Below are positions 16,716-24,532 of a stretch of DNA of 64,000 nucleotides, piece by piece. The stretch is taken from contig NZ_JAODNK010000070.1 of the NCBI RefSeq assembly GCF_025465275.1, positions 28,838-92,837 of the forward strand. The letters are read 5' to 3'. The notes beneath the pieces are model-generated. The model did not search any database. It was not told the DNA's origin and saw only the letters and a program-made list of their open reading frames with translations. The translations under genes were made by a program, and so were the position numbers. This DNA is from Nocardia sp. GTDB taxonomy: Bacteria; Actinomycetota; Actinomycetes; Mycobacteriales; Mycobacteriaceae. Numbering within the stretch: the stretch's first letter is position 1; each line of letters starts with the position of its first letter.

Positions 16716-16733
16716 TGACAACACTCCATGTCA
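16716..16733. promoter_or_regulatory. Operator copy D of the TGACAA-N6-ATGTCA regulon
   Basis: TGACAACACTCCATGTCA keeps all twelve fixed bases while the six central bases differ from the other copies. It lies 42 bp upstream of the Mce-associated start at 16673 and would control the ten-gene mce/TetR operon. Confidence 0.78.
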
Positions 16734-16866
16734 TTCAGTGTGCTCAAGCTAACAGCCCGGCTACAGGTTGCCTAGAGCAAGTCCCGATTTCGCAGGTTTT
16801 CGCAGGCAATGCAGGTCTCGATAGCCACCCACAGACAGTTGACGGCGGACCGTCGGCACCATTAAA

Positions 16867-16884
16867 TGACAATTGTTGATGTCA
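16867..16884. promoter_or_regulatory. Operator copy C of the TGACAA-N6-ATGTCA regulon
   Basis: TGACAATTGTTGATGTCA ends 28 bp upstream of the ATG at 16913. Copies C and D lie 133 bp apart in the divergent intergenic region, one per promoter. Confidence 0.8.
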
Positions 16885-16912
16885 TATATTGAGAACAAGG
16901 GGGTAAGAACAG

Positions 16913-17125
16913 ATGCGTGAACCCGTCGGCGAGTTGACTCGCCTCCTTGCGGACGACACCGGCGTTGTCGCCGAACTCACCGCCGAACAGGCCGAGCTGA
17001 TGCTCACATTCCTACAGCGACAACGGGATTCCCAGCACCGCGAAACCATGGCGGCCATCGACGAAGCGATGGGAATCCTGCCCCGCCTCATCCGTATCCC
17101 GGCGAAGAAGATTCTGTTCGGTTAG
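16913..17125 (+). CDS. Small helical protein in the Mce/P450 regulon
   Basis: The 70-residue protein appears fully helical, with two amphipathic helices (ELTAEQAELMLTFLQRQRDS and an IDEAMGILPRLIRIP helix) and a basic end (PAKKILFG). I recognise no family. AAGGGGG precedes the ATG. It is the first gene of a three-gene operon under operator C; 11 bp separate it from the next start. Its size and helical pattern suggest an accessory or adaptor protein, which is inference. Confidence 0.7.
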   Translation: MREPVGELTRLLADDTGVVAELTAEQAELMLTFLQRQRDSQHRETMAAIDEAMGILPRLIRIPAKKILFG

Positions 17126-17136
17126 GACGCAACACA

Positions 17137-18003
17137 ATGCACAATCTGATCACCGAGGTACAGCTGCAACTGCTCGCCAAAACCCTGGGCGTCGCACCGG
17201 CCGAGGTCGACGCCTTCGAGGGATTGGGAGCCGAGAAGATCCAGGCCCTGCGCGAACTCGCGTCCGGATATCTGTTCGATGAACTCGCGCCGATCTTCGG
17301 CCGTGTCAGCAACCTCGCCCCACTGGTTCCCGACGCACTGGTCACGAAGGTCGCGGAAATGGCCGTGCCACCCCTGGTGGCCGGCCGGGCCTCGGGAGCG
17401 CTCGGCGTCGCGCATCCGCATCGAATCAATGCGATCCTGCGCAGACTGAGCCCGGAGTACACGGCCGACTCCGCCCAGTCCATCGATCCGCGGGTCATTC
17501 CGCTGGTCTCCGCGGGCCTCGATATTCCACTCCTGATTCCGGCCGCACGAATTCTGCTGGCCCGCAAGGACTTCGCGACGGTGACCCTGCTCATCAGCAG
17601 CGTCGACAATGACCGGCTCTTCACCGAACTGGTCGAGGCGATCAGCGCGGACGGCCAGCACCTCGGCACCATCCTGCAGGCCCTGAGCTACGCACCCTCC
17701 GACACCTGGCTCACCGAGAATCTCGGCCGACTCCGCAGACCGCTCCTGCGAAAGCTCTTCAGCCCGACGGCCGACACCGAAACCGTCGCGGCATTGTCGG
17801 TGATCGCACGCCTGGGCTCCGACCTCCGGCCCCAGGTGGCCGAACACCTCTTCGACAGCCTCGACACCACGGGCGTGCGCGCACTGGCCGACACCGCCCA
17901 CACCCACGGCGCTGACGCCGAGCTGCGGTCCTTCGCGGACGCCCTCGGCGACGGCCGCCGCGAGCAGTTCGATCGCCTCGTCGTCACCGAGGTCGCCGAA
18001 TGA
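17137..18003 (+). CDS. Protein of unknown function in the Mce/P450 regulon
   Basis: This 288-residue, mostly helical protein lacks a signal peptide and obvious catalytic motifs. Segments such as LAPLVPDALVTKVAEMAVPP and LVAGRASGALGVAHPHRINA, then a series of Leu-rich helices (TVTLLISSVDNDRLFTELVE, LGTILQALSYAPSDTWLTEN), suggest a repeat-like alpha-solenoid. I do not recognise a named family. It sits between the small protein and the acetoacetate-decarboxylase-like enzyme, overlapping the latter by an ATGA, so it is translationally coupled to it. Confidence 0.75.
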   Translation: MHNLITEVQLQLLAKTLGVAPAEVDAFEGLGAEKIQALRELASGYLFDELAPIFGRVSNLAPLVPDALVTKVAEMAVPPLVAGRASGALGVAHPHRINAILRRLSPEYTADSAQSIDPRVIPLVSAGLDIPLLIPAARILLARKDFATVTLLISSVDNDRLFTELVEAISADGQHLGTILQALSYAPSDTWLTENLGRLRRPLLRKLFSPTADTETVAALSVIARLGSDLRPQVAEHLFDSLDTTGVRALADTAHTHGADAELRSFADALGDGRREQFDRLVVTEVAE

Positions 18004-18710
18004 ATCGCCCGGAACTGTTCGTGCACGGCGTCCCCGAAACCGCGCTCACCGCAGCACTTGTCGAGCATCTGCCCGTGAATGCCGCTGCGGCGCCGTGGAA
18101 TTGCTCGGCCGAGGCGGTTTTCTGGCTGGGCCGCGGCGGCGCACCGGCCACCGCCGCACTGCCGCCGCGATTGCGCGGAAAAGCTCGCGCGCTCGGGGTG
18201 ATCGGCGGATTCGTCCGATACACCGAAACACCCGTCGGCAGCTATGACGAAGTGCTCGGCGCCATCGCCTTCCGGCAGGGACTGCGCCCGCGCGGCCACG
18301 TCGCCTTCATGGCCGTCGATTCGGAAACGAGCCTGGTCGGCGGTCGCACCAACTGGGCCATGCCGAAAACCCTCGCCTCGTTCTCCGGTGACCTCGCTTC
18401 GGGCACCATGACCGCCACCGAGGCGGTCGGCGGTGCGCCGAAGTGGACAATCGGAATCACCGCCCGCTCTTTCGGATTCGCATTGCCGCTGCACGCGACC
18501 GGCACCGTCCTGCACCAGTCGCACACCGGCGATATCGCCGCTGCCGCACTGCACACCCGAGGCCGCGCAAAACTCGCGCTCATCGATACCTCCGTCGACG
18601 GCGACGGCGACCTCCCCCACTGGCTACGGCCTGGACGCCACCTCGGCGTACTAGTCCCCCGCCTACAATTCACCCTTTCCTCGCCCGCACTGGTACGGGT
18701 AGGTAGATAG
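18000..18710 (+). CDS. Acetoacetate-decarboxylase-family protein
   Basis: The 236-residue protein resembles acetoacetate decarboxylase-like (ADC) proteins: an N-terminal beta-rich domain, a GGFVRYTETPVGSYDEVLGA segment (about residues 64-83) and the family-typical SLVGGRTNWAMPKTLASFSG (about 111-130). True ADC uses a catalytic Lys pair; the Lys of PKTLA aligns with the conserved MPK region, but I cannot confirm the Schiff-base lysine. The family also includes enzymes acting on beta-keto or polyketide substrates. Placement under operator C suggests it processes a product of the P450/oxygenase pathway. The stop is at 18708-18710. Confidence 0.75.
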   Translation: MNRPELFVHGVPETALTAALVEHLPVNAAAAPWNCSAEAVFWLGRGGAPATAALPPRLRGKARALGVIGGFVRYTETPVGSYDEVLGAIAFRQGLRPRGHVAFMAVDSETSLVGGRTNWAMPKTLASFSGDLASGTMTATEAVGGAPKWTIGITARSFGFALPLHATGTVLHQSHTGDIAAAALHTRGRAKLALIDTSVDGDGDLPHWLRPGRHLGVLVPRLQFTLSSPALVRVGR

Positions 18711-19067
18711 CACATGGCGCGGCATCACCACCGCTTGCGTCGGAATTGAACGGCTAGACGATATAGCCGACGCGAGCCAGTACCGTTGCTGAGCGAGAAC
18801 TAGCGGCGGAGAACAACGCCGACTACAGCGAAAACTCGGCTTCGAGCACTAGTTGACCACGAAGAATCCCCAGGTCGCCGCTGTTCCCATCTATATGGTG
18901 CCCTGCCGGGGGCGCCTCACCACCCTGACCTGCGACGTAGTCGCCAGGTTCAGTGGTACCCACCCTCTCCCAGAGGCAAACACCGAGGGACTGTTGTCGA
19001 GCCCCGAGCCCTCTGACCCTCGGGAGATCTTCAGTTCACTGGATTCCGGCGCTGGCCAGACCCTCGC
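18711..19067. other. Intergenic region without a recognised gene
   Basis: About 357 bp. Short open frames cross it on both strands, the best from a TTG near 18853, but none has a convincing start, codon pattern or family resemblance. It separates the Mce/P450 regulon from the VapBC pair and the degraded segment beyond. Confidence 0.6.
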
Positions 19068-19084
19068 TGATATCATTGATATCA
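19068..19084. promoter_or_regulatory. Putative VapB operator, doubled TGATATCA
   Basis: TGATATCA-T-TGATATCA consists of two 8-bp palindromes separated by one base, immediately before the AGGAGG ribosome-binding site of the antitoxin gene. Ribbon-helix-helix antitoxins typically autoregulate through such tandem short palindromes. Confidence 0.65.
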
Positions 19085-19097
19085 GGAGGTGGGTGCC

Positions 19098-19316
19098 ATG
19101 ACAGATATCCTGATTAGGGATGTTCCCGAGCCGGCGATCGAGGAGATCGATCGGCGCGCCCAGGAGATGGGCGTCTCCCGGACCGAGTTCCTCCGGCGAT
19201 GGCTCAGCAGAGACTTCCGGCCTACCGCCCCGGTCACAACCGGGGACCTCAGCCGTCTCGGCGAGCTTGCCCAGGACCTCAACAATCCCGAAGTAATGGG
19301 CCGGGCATGGTCGTGA
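19098..19316 (+). CDS. VapB-type ribbon-helix-helix antitoxin
   Basis: The 72-residue protein starts [20 protein letters not shown], a short beta strand and helix typical of RHH antitoxins. A second helix follows ([16 protein letters not shown]), and the C-terminal tail ([17 protein letters not shown]) is of the kind that wraps the toxin. AGGAGG is at the correct distance from the ATG at 19098; an in-frame GTG at 19089 overlaps that site and is not used. The stop overlaps the start of the PIN toxin gene, so the pair is translationally coupled. Confidence 0.85.
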   Translation: MTDILIRDVPEPAIEEIDRRAQEMGVSRTEFLRRWLSRDFRPTAPVTTGDLSRLGELAQDLNNPEVMGRAWS

Positions 19317-19732
19317 GCGGCCGCCCCTGGTTGATCGACAAGTCTGCCCTGGTACGCCTCGGCCAGTCTCCCGACGCCAGCGAATGGGCAAAGCGAATCG
19401 AGCGAAGCCTGATCCGGATCTCAACAGTCACGCTGCTCGAGACCGGCTACTCAGCGAGGTCCGCATCCGACCTCACAGAACTCCTCGACCTCCCCCCGCT
19501 CGCACAGATGCCGATCGAGTACATGACACCGGCAGCGGAAGACCGTGCAGTAGAGGTACTTCGGAGACTCGCCGACCACGGACAACATCGCGCCCCGTCA
19601 ATTCCCGATCTCCTGATCGCGGCGACCGCGGAGCAAGCAAAACTCGTAGTTCTACACGCCGACAAGGACTTCGAACTCATCGCAGAAGTCACCGGCCAAC
19701 CGACAGAGCGCCTCCGCTTCGACTCGCACTGA
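19307..19732 (+). CDS. VapC-type PIN-domain ribonuclease toxin
   Basis: The 141-residue PIN-domain protein is a Mg-dependent ribonuclease toxin neutralised by the upstream antitoxin. The acidic quartet is visible: Asp11 (WLIDKSAL), Glu45 (TLLETGYS), Asp101 (SIPDLLIAA) and Asp119 (LHADKDFEL). The length is typical of VapC. Start candidates are ATG 19307 and GTG 19313, the latter forming a GTGA overlap with the antitoxin stop. Nothing indicates inactivation. Confidence 0.85.
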   Translation: MVVSGRPWLIDKSALVRLGQSPDASEWAKRIERSLIRISTVTLLETGYSARSASDLTELLDLPPLAQMPIEYMTPAAEDRAVEVLRRLADHGQHRAPSIPDLLIAATAEQAKLVVLHADKDFELIAEVTGQPTERLRFDSH

Positions 19733-19786
19733 ACCGCTGAGGCCCCCAGCAGCTACGCAACTTCTTGCCCCACAACGGATTCCAGG

Positions 19787-20002
19787 ATCAAGAATCTCGG
19801 ACTCTCGTCAGACGCCGCCCGCAGCGGCGAAACCCTGGCGGCGGTCATCCGCCGCGCTCGCGGATATCGCATATCGGCCAGTCGTTATTCGCTGTGGGGT
19901 TACCAACTGTTGCAAAAACCGGACAAAACGCCCTTCGATGCCGCTACTCTCACAGCGGTGGGCCGAAACCTGATGGTCCGCAGTCGTATTCGGCTCAGAT
20001 GA
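19787..20002 (+). other. Open frame without a start codon, possible gene fragment
   Basis: This frame translates to a plausible protein segment (GLSSDAARSGETLAAVIRRA, then RGYRISASRYSLWGYQLLQK) and ends in TGA at 20000-20002, but has no ATG, GTG or TTG start before its last third. GC-rich third positions in the first half argue for past coding. I recognise no family; it may be the tail of a truncated gene. Confidence 0.25.
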
Positions 20003-20011
20003 GGAACCCTT

Positions 20012-20419
20012 GTGCGCAAACTCGTTGTTGCCGTCGTCGCTGTCGGGACGGGAGGGGCGCTGACGGGCGCGGCTGCTCCGGCACATGCGCTGGCCTGGGG
20101 CGATATGACGATTTCGGCGTCGTGCAAGATCTATATACCCGGCAACGCGGACGTAATGGTGACGGTGAAAAACGTCGGTACGGACATCGCATACGCGGTG
20201 ACGGCGCGCTACGAGGCTCCGGATATGGGGACAGGCATGGGATCGCGGACCTTCGGCAACTTCGGTATCGGCAGTTCGGACCGTGCGATCGTCGGGGCCG
20301 CACACAAGCGCTACTACAGGGTGGTGGCGGATGTGTATTCACAGGGCGGGGAACCCAACATGGCCAACAACAGCATCGACACCGTGGTCGATTGCGGTGA
20401 CGGTTTCCCAACCCCGTAG
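20012..20419 (+). CDS. Secreted protein, CARDB-like beta domain
   Basis: The 135-residue protein has a Sec signal peptide (MRKLVVAVVAVGTGGALTGA, cleavage likely after AHA near residue 26). The mature part resembles a CARDB/immunoglobulin-like fold: MVTVKNVGTDIAYAVTARYE and, near the end, NMANNSIDTVVDCGD. Two cysteines (in SASCKIY and VVDCGD) probably form a disulfide. The GTG at 20012 has GAGGA 9 nt upstream. It stands alone. Confidence 0.7.
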   Translation: MRKLVVAVVAVGTGGALTGAAAPAHALAWGDMTISASCKIYIPGNADVMVTVKNVGTDIAYAVTARYEAPDMGTGMGSRTFGNFGIGSSDRAIVGAAHKRYYRVVADVYSQGGEPNMANNSIDTVVDCGDGFPTP

Positions 20420-20525
20420 CACCGGTTGACCGGTCCACGGCTCCGGCGGCGCGCCGAGGTCTAGACGACCTCGACGCCGAGCTTCTCCGCCTTGGCCAGG
20501 CGTGAGCGAATTCGTCCTAGCGCGG

Positions 20526-20722
20526 CTAGCGGAAGAATTCGCGCAGGGCGGCAGCTACCGGGGCGAAATCTTCGGGATGGTGGGTCAGCCCGACCAGCAA
20601 CATAAACCGTGAATCCGGCAGGACAGCGTCGAGTTTCTCCATGCCTTCCGGCCCATACCGTTCGTATGGAAGACGACGCGGGTGCCGTCGGCCGAGACGA
20701 CGCTGTCGGTTGTTGTCCACAT
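20526..20722 (-). pseudogene. Alpha/beta-hydrolase remnant with deletion and frameshift
   Basis: Reading from 20722, one frame gives MWTTTDSVVSADGTRVVFHT, which matches the beginning of many alpha/beta hydrolases. After about 20-25 residues the similarity moves to another frame, which reads RYGPEGMEKLDAVLPDSRFM, then GLTHHPEDFAPVAAALREFF, the usual C-terminal end with the catalytic His region. The roughly 200 central residues, including the nucleophile elbow, are absent, so this is a deletion derivative. Confidence 0.55.
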
Positions 20723-20915
20723 GGATCTATCGTGCGCGCCACACCTCTCACCGCGCTTGCGCAGACCTTGCGCCGCTCAGGCAGTCGATGCGGAAGCTTC
20801 CGGCCGGGCGACGATTGTCGACCGGAACCCCATTGCGAGCCCCTGGAATTCGCGGCATTCCTCCGAGGCGGACCCCTCCTAGAGTGCTACGGAGCATGAC
20901 CTCGAGGAGATTACG

Positions 20916-21176
20916 ATGAAATCGATTCTGCGACCGAAACTCCCACAAGTACTGGTCGGCTGTCTGATTGCCGGCGCGCTCGCCGTCGGCACCGCACAGG
21001 CCGCACCTGTCACCCTCGACCCCGATCAGTCCAGCCCAGCCGCCATCGCCACCGGCGATGCTTCCGGCTCAGCGGCAACAGGATCGGTCAGTTCATCCGA
21101 GTTGGCGATACTGCGAGTGCTTCTGCTGTGCCAGCTGGGCCTCATGTCCGGCCAATCCTGCAACCTGATGCCATAG
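20916..21176 (+). CDS. Small secreted protein
   Basis: The 86-residue protein has a clear Sec signal peptide (LVGCLIAGALAVGTAQAAPV, cleavage after AQA near residue 30), an Ala/Ser/Gly-rich linker and a short C-terminal helix (LAILRVLLLCQLGLMSGQSC) with two cysteines six residues apart. GAGGAG precedes the ATG at good spacing. Small secreted proteins of this type, with an AILR-x-LLLCQ tail, look lineage-specific; I know no function. A strong hairpin terminator follows. Confidence 0.7.
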   Translation: MKSILRPKLPQVLVGCLIAGALAVGTAQAAPVTLDPDQSSPAAIATGDASGSAATGSVSSSELAILRVLLLCQLGLMSGQSCNLMP

Positions 21177-21263
21177 CCTCCGCACAGCCCACGACCTACC
21201 GGTGTTGCCGGATGGAGCATCCACAGACCGAAGCAGTCGTTCTGACAACAGCTCTGAGATATC

Positions 21264-21302
21264 GACCGGCGGCCCATTCGAGAACCGAGTGGGCTGCCGG
21301 TC
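21264..21302 (+). terminator. Hairpin terminator
   Basis: GACCGGCGGCCCATTC pairs with GAGTGGGCTGCCGGTC (16 bp, two G-U pairs in RNA) around a 7-nt loop and is followed by TTCTC. It lies 88 bp past the stop of the small secreted gene. Confidence 0.7.
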
Positions 21303-21363
21303 TTCTCGGTGCGGCGGCGAGTGGACTCGTTCGGGCGCGATGACGAACGTGTCGGGGTTCGCG

Positions 21364-21756
21364 TTATTCGGGGATGATCGCTATTGCGTCGATTTCTACC
21401 AGCACGCCGGGGCGGGCGTGGGCTGCGGTGGAAATGACAGTGATGGCTGTGCGGTGGTTGCCCCAGACTGATTGGGACGCAGCGAATCCCGCTTGTACGT
21501 CGACACCGGCGACCAGGTAGATATTGAGTTTGACGACATACTCGGGCGTGGTGCCGGCGGCAGCAAGGACGGCCAGGACGTTCTTCATGGCTTGAATGGT
21601 TTGGGCGGCAATACCTTCGAGGACGGCTCCGGCGCTGTCGGTGCCTAGTTGGCCACCCACGTAGAGGGTGCGGGCGGCGGGGGCTATTACACCCTGGGTG
21701 AAGGCTGGGTTGTAGTGGAGTTCCGCTGGGTCGAGGTGGATTGGCTTCTCGGTCAT
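21364..21756 (-). CDS. RidA/YjgF-family enamine/imine deaminase
   Basis: The 130-residue protein is a RidA-family member; trimeric enzymes of this family hydrolyse reactive enamines/imines such as 2-aminoacrylate. It has the family's middle segment (QTIQAMKNVLAVLAAAGTTP, then EYVVKLNIYLV) and the C-terminal signature ARPGVLVEIDAIAI, whose Arg corresponds to the carboxylate-binding Arg of active RidA enzymes. The start overlaps the DinB-like gene stop (ATGA), so the two are co-translated. Confidence 0.85.
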   Translation of the reverse strand: MTEKPIHLDPAELHYNPAFTQGVIAPAARTLYVGGQLGTDSAGAVLEGIAAQTIQAMKNVLAVLAAAGTTPEYVVKLNIYLVAGVDVQAGFAASQSVWGNHRTAITVISTAAHARPGVLVEIDAIAIIPE

Positions 21757-22340
21757 GAGGTTTCTCCGCCGGTGTCAGGATTCGTGTGGAGGTAGAGGTC
21801 GCGGAGGAGGCAGATCTCGGAGAGGTGGTGGATCAGTTCGCGGTGGATGTGCAGGACCAGGTCGGCCATGCGCAATTCGGGGAAGGGTTCCTTCGGGCCG
21901 GCTGGGACCAGGAGGCCGGGTTCGCCGAGGGTGCGCACTCCGGCCAGCCAGAGGTTGAGCTGTTCCTCGAGCTGGTCGAGTGCGGTGGACGCGGTGCCGG
22001 CGTATTTCCAGGTTTCGTATGACGCCTCCGGGCCGCCGAAGTGTGAGGCGTTGCGGGTGGCGAGGACGCCGACTATGACGTGGCCCAGGCGCCAGGCGAT
22101 TGTGGTGAAGGGGGCGGGGATTGGCTGGGGGTAGCCGAAATCCACGGTGTAGTCGCCGGCGCCGGCTTGCATGGGTGCTGCCGAGGTGCCGCGGGGGCGC
22201 ACGCTCCAGGCGTCGGGCACGGGTGACCAGAAGTATTCGTCGTCGGTGAGGCCGTCGAGGCGGGCTCGGAGCTGATGGTTCCAGTGGAACTCGAACTGCT
22301 CGCGCAGTGTCCGGTTCCAGTCGAATTCGTCGATGTCCAT
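21753..22340 (-). CDS. DinB-like metal-binding four-helix protein
   Basis: The 195-residue protein resembles the DinB/YfiT superfamily. It has an N-terminal helix (REQFEFHWNHQLRARLDGLT), a DEYFWSPVPDAWSVRP turn and three likely metal-ligand histidines: His in IAWRLGHVIVG and those in LHIHRELIHHLSE. Family members are thiol-transferase or unknown hydrolases dependent on a divalent metal. It is the first gene of a two-gene operon with RidA and is divergent from the WYL regulator at 22403 across about 60 bp. Confidence 0.8.
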   Translation of the reverse strand: MDIDEFDWNRTLREQFEFHWNHQLRARLDGLTDDEYFWSPVPDAWSVRPRGTSAAPMQAGAGDYTVDFGYPQPIPAPFTTIAWRLGHVIVGVLATRNASHFGGPEASYETWKYAGTASTALDQLEEQLNLWLAGVRTLGEPGLLVPAGPKEPFPELRMADLVLHIHRELIHHLSEICLLRDLYLHTNPDTGGETS

Positions 22341-22402
22341 GCAGCCACCCTCACATCAAATGCGGACAGCATCGGTCCGCTATCTCTGGCAATGTGGGCG
22401 AT

Positions 22403-23377
22403 ATGGACGAGGGCGCCGAGCGCGGGACGACAGAGCGGGTGCTTACGCTGCTCGGGCTTTTGCAGCAGCGGCAGGTCTGGACCGGGCCCGAGCTCGCCGA
22501 GCGGCTCGATGTCACGCCGCGCACGGTGCGGCGGGATGTCGAGCGGCTGCGGGCGCTCGGTTATCCGGTGCATGCGAGTCAGGGGGTCGGGGGCGGGTAT
22601 CGCCTCGGTCCGGGGCAGGAGTTGCCGCCGCTATTGCTCGATGACGAGGAGGCGATTGCCACCGCTGTCTCATTGCTGGCCGGGGCGGGCGGTGCGGTCG
22701 CGCGTGCCGGGGATGCCGCGCTCCGGGCGCTGACCAAGCTCGATCAGGTGTTGCCGATTCGGTTGCGGCACGAGATGCGCGCGCTGGCCGGCTCGGTGGA
22801 ATCCTTCAGCGGTGGTCGTACGCTGGTCGACCCCGAGGTGCTCATGACGCTGGCCCGGGCCTGCCGCGATGAGGTCGAGACCGGCTTCGACTATCCGTCC
22901 GGGAGCGAGGTCCGGCGGCGGCGGGTCGAACCGTACCGTCTGATCGCCTCCGACCGGCGCTGGTATCTGCTCGCCTACGACCTCGATCGCGACGACTGGC
23001 GCAGCTTTCGCGTTGATCGGATGACCGAGGTATGTTCCCGCACTTGGCATTTCCGCCCGCGCACGGCGCCCGATGCCGCGCCCTACGTGCAGGAGGGTGT
23101 CGCGAGCCGGGTCTATCCGAAGCAGGCGCGCTTCCTGGTGTATGCCCCGAACGATATTGTGCGCGAGCAGATTCCGGCGTCGGCAGCTTTCGTCCGACCG
23201 CACGGGGCCGAGCACTGCGAGGTGCTCAGCGGCGCCGAGAACCTCGATTTCGTGCTCATGCACATGGCAGCGCTCGGCCACGATTTCGAGGTGCTCGATC
23301 CGCCGGAACTCCGGAGTCGCTGTCGCGCACTGGCGGAGCGACTGCTGTCAGCCGCAACGACTCCGGACGTCAGCTGA
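22403..23377 (+). CDS. WYL-domain transcriptional regulator (YafY/DeoR-like)
   Basis: The 324-residue regulator has an N-terminal winged HTH (ELAERLDVTPRTVRRDVERL, about residues 27-46), followed by GYPVHASQGVGGGYRLG, a linker and a WYL domain (RRRVEPYRLIASDRRWYLLA, about 171-190), then a C-terminal extension with a VYPKQARFLVYAPNDIV segment. WYL domains bind nucleic acid or nucleotide ligands. The ATG at 22403 is preferred over upstream starts that overlap the divergent gene. It probably controls the DinB-like/RidA operon. Confidence 0.85.
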   Translation: MDEGAERGTTERVLTLLGLLQQRQVWTGPELAERLDVTPRTVRRDVERLRALGYPVHASQGVGGGYRLGPGQELPPLLLDDEEAIATAVSLLAGAGGAVARAGDAALRALTKLDQVLPIRLRHEMRALAGSVESFSGGRTLVDPEVLMTLARACRDEVETGFDYPSGSEVRRRRVEPYRLIASDRRWYLLAYDLDRDDWRSFRVDRMTEVCSRTWHFRPRTAPDAAPYVQEGVASRVYPKQARFLVYAPNDIVREQIPASAAFVRPHGAEHCEVLSGAENLDFVLMHMAALGHDFEVLDPPELRSRCRALAERLLSAATTPDVS

Positions 23378-23380
23378 CCG

Positions 23381-24526
23381 TCAGGCGACCGCGTAGGGGT
23401 ACGCCGCAGCACGCCGCTGGAAGGAAAGGATGCGAAGGTTCTGCACTCGCCCCTCACGGATTTCGATTGCGCGCCGGACGGTTTCGCTGCCATCCCAGGC
23501 GTCCGGACCGGACATCACAATCGGCAGGTATTCCAGCAGCGCTTCGGAGTTCTCCCACGTGGCGGAGTTCCAGAGGTAGGACGGGCTGTGGTCCACCCCG
23601 TAGTAGTGCAGATCGTCGCCGACGGTGAACATCGGATCCTTGAACGAGGTCGGCCGCGCCCATTCGAACCCCATACCCTCGTCACAGGAGACGTCGACAA
23701 ACAGCGTCCCGCGCGCGAACAGCGGCAGATCCTCGTTCATGACGAACATCAGCGGCTCCTCGGTGTCCTGGAGGATGCAGTTGACGACAATGTCGTACTG
23801 GGCCAGCATTTCCGCGAGCGGTCCGGGTTCCGGCGCCTTCAGGGCGAGCGTGCGGCTGGGGTTCGAGGGATCGCGGGCGAAGTGCTGCATGCGCACCGAC
23901 GCGAAAGGTGAGGCGACCGCGGATACGCTGCGCTGCGTCAGCACCGTGACGTCGCTGATTCCGAGCGCCGAGAGCGCACGCACAGCGCCGCGGGCGGTGG
24001 CGCCGAAGCTGATTACGGCGGCCCGCATCCGCCGGCCGTAGTCCCCGCTGGATCCGCGCAGCTGCAGTGCGTGCAGGACCGAGCAGTAACCGGCCAGCTC
24101 ATTGTTCTTGTGGAAGACGTGGACGTTGAAATTGCCTTCCTTCGTCCAGTGGTTCATCGCCTCCCAGGCGATCAGGGTCAGGCCGCGGTCGATGGCGAGC
24201 TGCGTCATGTGCTCGTCCTGAACACAGTGCGGCCACCCCCAGACGATCTGCCCGGCGCGGAGGTTCTCGAGGTCTGCGGCCAGCGGCTTGGGCAGCAGCA
24301 GGACATCACACTCGGCGAACAGCTCTGCGCGGGTGCGATGGCCGCCTACCAGCGGCGCCAGGTGCTCATCGGAGTAGCCGAATCGGTCTCCGTAACCGTG
24401 CTCGAGGAAGACGCGGTCGCGAAGCTTTGGGTCGATCCGGTCGAAGTGCGCGGGATGGATCGCCAGTCGGTGCTCGTCCTCTTTGCGGGAGGTCGCAACT
24501 ACACCGATGGTTAGTTGCTTCACCAA
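23381..24526 (-). CDS. N5-(carboxyethyl)ornithine synthase-like dehydrogenase
   Basis: The 381-residue protein belongs to the alanine dehydrogenase/pyridine nucleotide transhydrogenase group and most resembles N5-(carboxyethyl)ornithine synthase, which reductively couples pyruvate with ornithine or lysine using NADPH. The N-terminal substrate domain has EHRLAIHPAHFDRI and AGQIVWGWPHCVQD, where AlaDH has its conserved substrate His/Lys region. The nucleotide-binding part begins AAVISFGATARGAVRALSAL (about residues 169-188). It is separated by 6 bp from the DUF998 gene and lies in the sigma-factor operon. Confidence 0.75.
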   Translation of the reverse strand: MVKQLTIGVVATSRKEDEHRLAIHPAHFDRIDPKLRDRVFLEHGYGDRFGYSDEHLAPLVGGHRTRAELFAECDVLLLPKPLAADLENLRAGQIVWGWPHCVQDEHMTQLAIDRGLTLIAWEAMNHWTKEGNFNVHVFHKNNELAGYCSVLHALQLRGSSGDYGRRMRAAVISFGATARGAVRALSALGISDVTVLTQRSVSAVASPFASVRMQHFARDPSNPSRTLALKAPEPGPLAEMLAQYDIVVNCILQDTEEPLMFVMNEDLPLFARGTLFVDVSCDEGMGFEWARPTSFKDPMFTVGDDLHYYGVDHSPSYLWNSATWENSEALLEYLPIVMSGPDAWDGSETVRRAIEIREGRVQNLRILSFQRRAAAYPYAVA

Positions 24527-24532
24527 CTGAGC

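Noticed and set aside
18853..19101. 82-codon frame upstream of vapB
   Set aside because: No ribosome-binding site, no recognisable pattern, and its end overlaps the VapB operator and start.
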